Positions 60,700 through 64,000 of a stretch of 64,000 bases of DNA are shown here, in pieces. Below the pieces are notes generated by a model. That model saw nothing but the letters and a program-made list of their open reading frames with translations, was not told the DNA's origin and ran no database searches. The first letter of the stretch is position 1, and each line of letters opens with the position of its first letter. The DNA is taken from positions 1-64,000 of the forward strand of contig JAZQCD010000031.1 in assembly GCA_045546135.1 (NCBI GenBank), written 5' to 3'. This DNA is from RUG13409 sp045546135. GTDB lineage: Bacteria; Bacillota; Clostridia; Peptostreptococcales; Anaerovoracaceae. The position numbers were made by a program, and so were the translations under genes.

Positions 60700-61821
60700 C
60701 TATCCTTCAAATGCTGCTGTAACGTCTTTGAGATAATCTCTTATGGTCAGATGCTGCGGGCATGCGTCTTCGCACTGTCCGCACTCGACGCATTCTGAAG
60801 GAGCTGCGTGGGATGAAATATATTCCTTGTAGCTGTCTCTTGCTCTCATGATAGTACCTTCAGATGTAGCCTGCTTGAATCTGTTGTACATCTTGAAATA
60901 GCTTGGGATCTTGATCTCCATTGGGCAGCCGTCCGTGCAGTAGCTGCAGCCGGTGCAGTTGATAGGTCTTTCTGCATTGATCTGCTCTGCTGCCTTTAAG
61001 CACAGTCCGCATTCTTCTTCTGTAAGGGGAACGAAGTTATCCATAAAGGATGTATTGTCTTCCATCTGCTCTATGTTGGACATGCCTGAAAGAACCATGC
61101 ACACATTGTCAAGGCTTGCTACGAATCTGATAGCCCATGATGCAACGGATGCATCCTTGTCTGCATCCTTGAATATCTTTTCTGTAGCTTCTGAAAGCTG
61201 AGCTAAGGCGCCGCCTTTGACAGGTTCCATAACGATGACCGGTTTGCCGTGCTTTACGCAAACGTCATAGCACTTATGGGACTGAACATCGTAGGATTCC
61301 CAATCAAGGTAGTTTATCTGAAGCTGAACGAACTCTATTTCCGGATGCTCTGTAAGCACTCTGTCGAGGAGATCTGCGCTGTCGTGGAAGGAGAACCCTA
61401 TATGCTTTACCTTGCCTTCCTTTTTCTTGTTTACGAGCCAGTTAAAGCAGTCGTTCTTCTCAAATACTGCCTCATAATTGGACTGCATGATGCAGTGAAG
61501 CCAGTAGTAGTCAAAATACTCAAGACCTGTCTTTTCCAGCTGCTCATTGAAGATCCTGTCAGGGTCTTCTGGAGAATGGATCTCTGCAGGAGGAAGCTTT
61601 GTTGTAACTGTAAAGCTGTCTCTTGGATATCTTTCAACAAGAGCTGTCTTAAGAGCCCTTTCAGACTCTCCCTTGTGATAGGGATATGCCGTGTCGAAAT
61701 AGGTGAATCCTTTTGAAAGGAAGATATCCACCATCTTTTTGTACTGCTCGATGTCTATGGATGTGGGATCGTTTGCATCGAGCTGAGGAAGTCTCATGGT
61801 TCCAAAGCCTAGTTTTTTCAT
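60700..61821 (-). CDS. Aldo/keto reductase with C-terminal ferredoxin domain
   Basis: 373 residues from the ATG at 61821, which follows GGAG; the frame continues to 61896. N-terminal aldo/keto reductase barrel: KLGFGTMRLP, FTYFDTAYPYHKGESE, catalytic Tyr in YPYHKGE and YYWLHCIM later. The C-terminus has two 4Fe-4S sites (CTGCSYCTDGCPM and CVECGQCEDACPQ). This fused type is common in anaerobic Clostridia and is thought to reduce small carbonyl substrates with ferredoxin electrons; substrate not known. It is a single gene. Confidence 0.92.
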   Translation of the reverse strand: MKKLGFGTMRLPQLDANDPTSIDIEQYKKMVDIFLSKGFTYFDTAYPYHKGESERALKTALVERYPRDSFTVTTKLPPAEIHSPEDPDRIFNEQLEKTGLEYFDYYWLHCIMQSNYEAVFEKNDCFNWLVNKKKEGKVKHIGFSFHDSADLLDRVLTEHPEIEFVQLQINYLDWESYDVQSHKCYDVCVKHGKPVIVMEPVKGGALAQLSEATEKIFKDADKDASVASWAIRFVASLDNVCMVLSGMSNIEQMEDNTSFMDNFVPLTEEECGLCLKAAEQINAERPINCTGCSYCTDGCPMEIKIPSYFKMYNRFKQATSEGTIMRARDSYKEYISSHAAPSECVECGQCEDACPQHLTIRDYLKDVTAAFEG

Positions 61822-61997
61822 AGTCGGTCTCCGTTTTGAATTAGATATGTAGAATATTTTCGACAATATTTTACACTTAAACGCCTGTTTGGTCAAAATA
61901 TTTATATGTGCGGATATTCACTTATTTAGTGTTTTAAAGTATAAATATTAACAGATATTTATATTTTTGGAATTTTTATCATAAGTAATGATTTTTG

Positions 61998-62006
61998 TGA
62001 TATATT
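61998..62006 (+). promoter_or_regulatory. Extended -10 promoter of the carboxylesterase gene
   Basis: TGATATATT with weak -35, 55 bases before the ATG at 62062. Confidence 0.5.
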
Positions 62007-62061
62007 AGACAGCGGTGCGAGAATTCATGCGCATACACATAAAGTATCGAAAGGTATCAAA

Positions 62062-63864
62062 ATGGAAAAAGAAAAGAAAAGAGGATACGGAAAAGTGTTT
62101 TGGAGAATAGTATTTGTCCTTGGAACTTTGCTGTTCCTTGCCTTCATGGAATTAGGAAAAAGGACTGTTCCCGGATGGATAGCGGCAATAGCTGTACTTG
62201 CACTTTTCTATGTGCTCAGATCTACGAAGCTTGTCGGAACAGGCTTTGGCATAAGAGCTCTTTCATGGCTTTTTGTCATAGCTCTTTGCGCAGCAGTCTT
62301 CGTATTATTCAAGCCCCCTGTAAAGGCAGTTCCTGCGGTCGATGCAAAAGATCCTGAAAAAACAGCAGTATATACTGTAAAAACAGGTCAGCTCACAGGA
62401 GTATTTACAGAAGACAGGGAAGTTGAAGTTTTTACTGGCATACCCTATGCAAAGGCTCCTGTAGGAGACTTAAGATGGAAAGAAACTCAGCCTGCAGAGA
62501 ATTGGGAAGGCATACTTGAAGCAGATCACTTCGCTCCCATGTCCATGCAGACAACTAACTCTGTCGTTTATGATTCTCTTGCCCAGATCATAGGTTTCCA
62601 CGATTACAAGATATCCTTAAAGGACAATTACCGCACTCCCGTAAGCGAGGATTCACTTTACCTCAACATATGGAAACCTGCAGGAAACAAAACGGGACTG
62701 CCGGTGCTCGTATACATACACGGAGGTTCACTTCAGACAGGACAGCCCTGGTATCAGGACTATAGAGGCGAGACCTTGGCAAGAAACGATATCATAGTAG
62801 TCAACTTTGCATACAGGCTCGGTATATTCGGTTTCTTCGGGACTCCTTCCCTTGCAGCAGAATCAGAAAATTCTACTACAGGAAACTACGGTCTTTTGGA
62901 CCAGATAATGGCTCTTAAGTGGGTGCAGGAAAATATCGAAAGTTTTGGCGGAGACCCATCCAACGTGACTGTAGCAGGTGAGTCTGCAGGTTCTGCATGT
63001 GTATCTGCTCTTTGCACATCGCCCCTTGCAAAAGGACTTTTCAGAAGGGTACTGATGGAAAGCTCAACAGTCTCTGCTCCGCGCCCTGCCCACTCCTACA
63101 GATCTCTTGAAGCAGCTTTCAAGGCATCTGAAAATACTATGGAAAGATTCGGAGCAAAGAGCATCGAGGAAATGAGAGCTCTTCCTGCAGAAGAAATAGT
63201 CTCAGAACTCAGCATACATCATCATATGACTGTAGACGGCTATGTGCTCCTCCAGTCTCCTTATGAAGCATATCTCAAAGGAGAATACAACGAAGAAGCA
63301 CAGCTTCACGGATTCAACAGAGAAGAAGCAGCTCCGTTCATACTTTTCAGCCAGGCAAATATGAAGAACTATGAGACAAAGATCCGCTACTCCTTTGGTG
63401 AATATGCAGATAAAGTCTTAGAACTCTTCCCTGCAAGCACAGACGAAGAAGCAAAGAAGAACTGGGCAGATATATATTCTGTCGTGCTCTTTGACTACGG
63501 TCACTACTGCCTTGGAAGGCAGGCTGCAGCAAACGGCATACCAAGCTATGCATACCACTTCACAAAGGATAACGGAAGACTTGGTACATGGCACAGCGGA
63601 GAAGAAGTTTATCTCTACGGAAACATCCCTGATGATTCAAGGCTTTACGATGAGTCAGACAGAGAGCTAAGCCGCCGCTTCGTAAATTATGTAGTAAACT
63701 ATGCAAGGACAGGAGATCCAAACGGCGAAGGACTTACGACCTGGGAACCTACAGACGGATCAAAGGTCATGGAACTTGGAACACAGACCCAGATGACAGA
63801 CATGCCCTGGAGAGAGCTTTACTCTTTGATGGACGAAATGTATAACTGGCAAGATAAAGAATAA
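62062..63864 (+). CDS. Membrane-anchored type-B carboxylesterase
   Basis: 600 residues. Three membrane helices at about 13-32, 38-52 and 64-82 hold the protein, followed by a complete esterase domain. Type-B marks are FTGIPYAKAPVGDLRW, oxyanion-hole segment VYIHGGSL, the nucleophile Ser in TVAGESAGSACVS, a Glu region near GFNREEAAPF and the His in GTWHSGEEVYLYGN. Most bacterial members are soluble or secreted with one signal peptide; three N-terminal helices are unusual. It may hydrolyse ester-linked substrates at the outer face. AAAGG lies before the ATG and a terminator directly after. Confidence 0.9.
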   Translation: MEKEKKRGYGKVFWRIVFVLGTLLFLAFMELGKRTVPGWIAAIAVLALFYVLRSTKLVGTGFGIRALSWLFVIALCAAVFVLFKPPVKAVPAVDAKDPEKTAVYTVKTGQLTGVFTEDREVEVFTGIPYAKAPVGDLRWKETQPAENWEGILEADHFAPMSMQTTNSVVYDSLAQIIGFHDYKISLKDNYRTPVSEDSLYLNIWKPAGNKTGLPVLVYIHGGSLQTGQPWYQDYRGETLARNDIIVVNFAYRLGIFGFFGTPSLAAESENSTTGNYGLLDQIMALKWVQENIESFGGDPSNVTVAGESAGSACVSALCTSPLAKGLFRRVLMESSTVSAPRPAHSYRSLEAAFKASENTMERFGAKSIEEMRALPAEEIVSELSIHHHMTVDGYVLLQSPYEAYLKGEYNEEAQLHGFNREEAAPFILFSQANMKNYETKIRYSFGEYADKVLELFPASTDEEAKKNWADIYSVVLFDYGHYCLGRQAAANGIPSYAYHFTKDNGRLGTWHSGEEVYLYGNIPDDSRLYDESDRELSRRFVNYVVNYARTGDPNGEGLTTWEPTDGSKVMELGTQTQMTDMPWRELYSLMDEMYNWQDKE

Positions 63865-63874
63865 AGACACAGTC

Positions 63875-63909
63875 AAAAGGGGCTTCGGCAATTGCCGGAG
63901 CCCCTTTTT
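63875..63909 (+). terminator. Terminator of the carboxylesterase gene
   Basis: AAGGGGCTTCGGC, AATT, GCCGGAGCCCC, then TTTTT, ten bases after the stop. A gene end on the opposite strand follows. Confidence 0.9.
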
Positions 63910-63925
63910 GTATAGGTCTGTATTC

Positions 63926-64000
63926 TTATTTCGTCAAAACTTTTTTTGTAAAATCAGCGACAAGCTTTGCATATCTGACAGGATCTACAAGGTAGCTGGT
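63926..64000 (-). CDS. C-terminal end of an unidentified protein (cut by window edge)
   Basis: 24 residues ending DFTKKVLTK followed by TAA. The visible part, TSYLVDPVRYAKLVADF, looks like an amphipathic C-terminal helix of a cytoplasmic enzyme. The family cannot be read from so little. It converges on the carboxylesterase gene. Confidence 0.45.
   Translation of the reverse strand, partial: TSYLVDPVRYAKLVADFTKKVLTK

Overview
The window looks like a chromosomal segment of a low-to-mid-GC gut Firmicute, most likely a Lachnospiraceae-type Clostridia. The reasons are the strong AAAGGAGG ribosome binding sites, AGA/ATA-rich codon use, Gram-positive surface proteins with C-terminal membrane anchors, a sortase pilus, and a sulfoquinovose transaldolase pathway of the type known from gut Firmicutes. 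Nearly all genes lie on the minus strand. No tRNA, rRNA, CRISPR array or complete transposon was seen.

Layout: (1) 1-138 is the 5' end of a group IIC-like intron, directly behind the terminator of a giant surface-protein gene. (2) 220-12.8 kb is a two-part module. One part is an operon for a 7TM LytS-type histidine kinase, a response regulator with a SARP-like output domain, and a membrane FecR/DUF4430 protein. The other is an operon for two secreted proteins, one of 2089 residues carrying a transcobalamin-like DUF4430 domain and an alpha/alpha-toroid domain. Both promoters carry the same 14-bp motif at the same distance from the -10 box, so they are probably one regulon; this is the best candidate for an undescribed system. 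(3) 12.9-14.5 kb holds a small hypothetical protein and a DUF2130 protein. (4) 14.6-25.9 kb is a sulfoquinovose (SQ) utilisation cluster of the transaldolase type: sulfoquinovosidase-like GH31, SQ importer, transaldolase, sulfolactaldehyde reductase, DUF4867 protein and isomerase, plus an adjacent operon of a GH2 glycosidase and an MFS transporter. The GH31 has lost the arginine that normally binds the sulfonate.

(5) 26-31 kb has housekeeping and hypothetical genes: tcdA, a GNAT acetyltransferase and a spermidine-synthase-like membrane protein. (6) 31.3-40.9 kb is a sortase-assembled pilus locus: tip adhesin, backbone pilin, a catalytically dead signal-peptidase homologue (SipA-like) and a class B sortase with an unusual C-terminal extension. 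(7) 41.1-47.5 kb is an operon with partner-switching signalling proteins (STAS, PP2C phosphatase, and a STAS-kinase-HATPase fusion) and YdcF, PHP and membrane proteins. (8) 47.8-54.7 kb has a phosphodiester-glycosidase-like protein, three zinc-ribbon/membrane proteins, an SDR, a DUF4139 protein, a short rubredoxin gene, a PNPOx-like protein and a frameshifted gene fragment. (9) 54.9-60.6 kb is a three-gene TerB/ATPase/helicase operon matching the Shango anti-phage system. (10) 60.7-64 kb has an aldo-keto reductase with ferredoxin clusters, a membrane-anchored type-B carboxylesterase and the end of a further gene.

All domain and family names come from reading motifs in the translated sequence; no database search was run. 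Start codons were moved where a clear ribosome binding site or promoter favoured another position.
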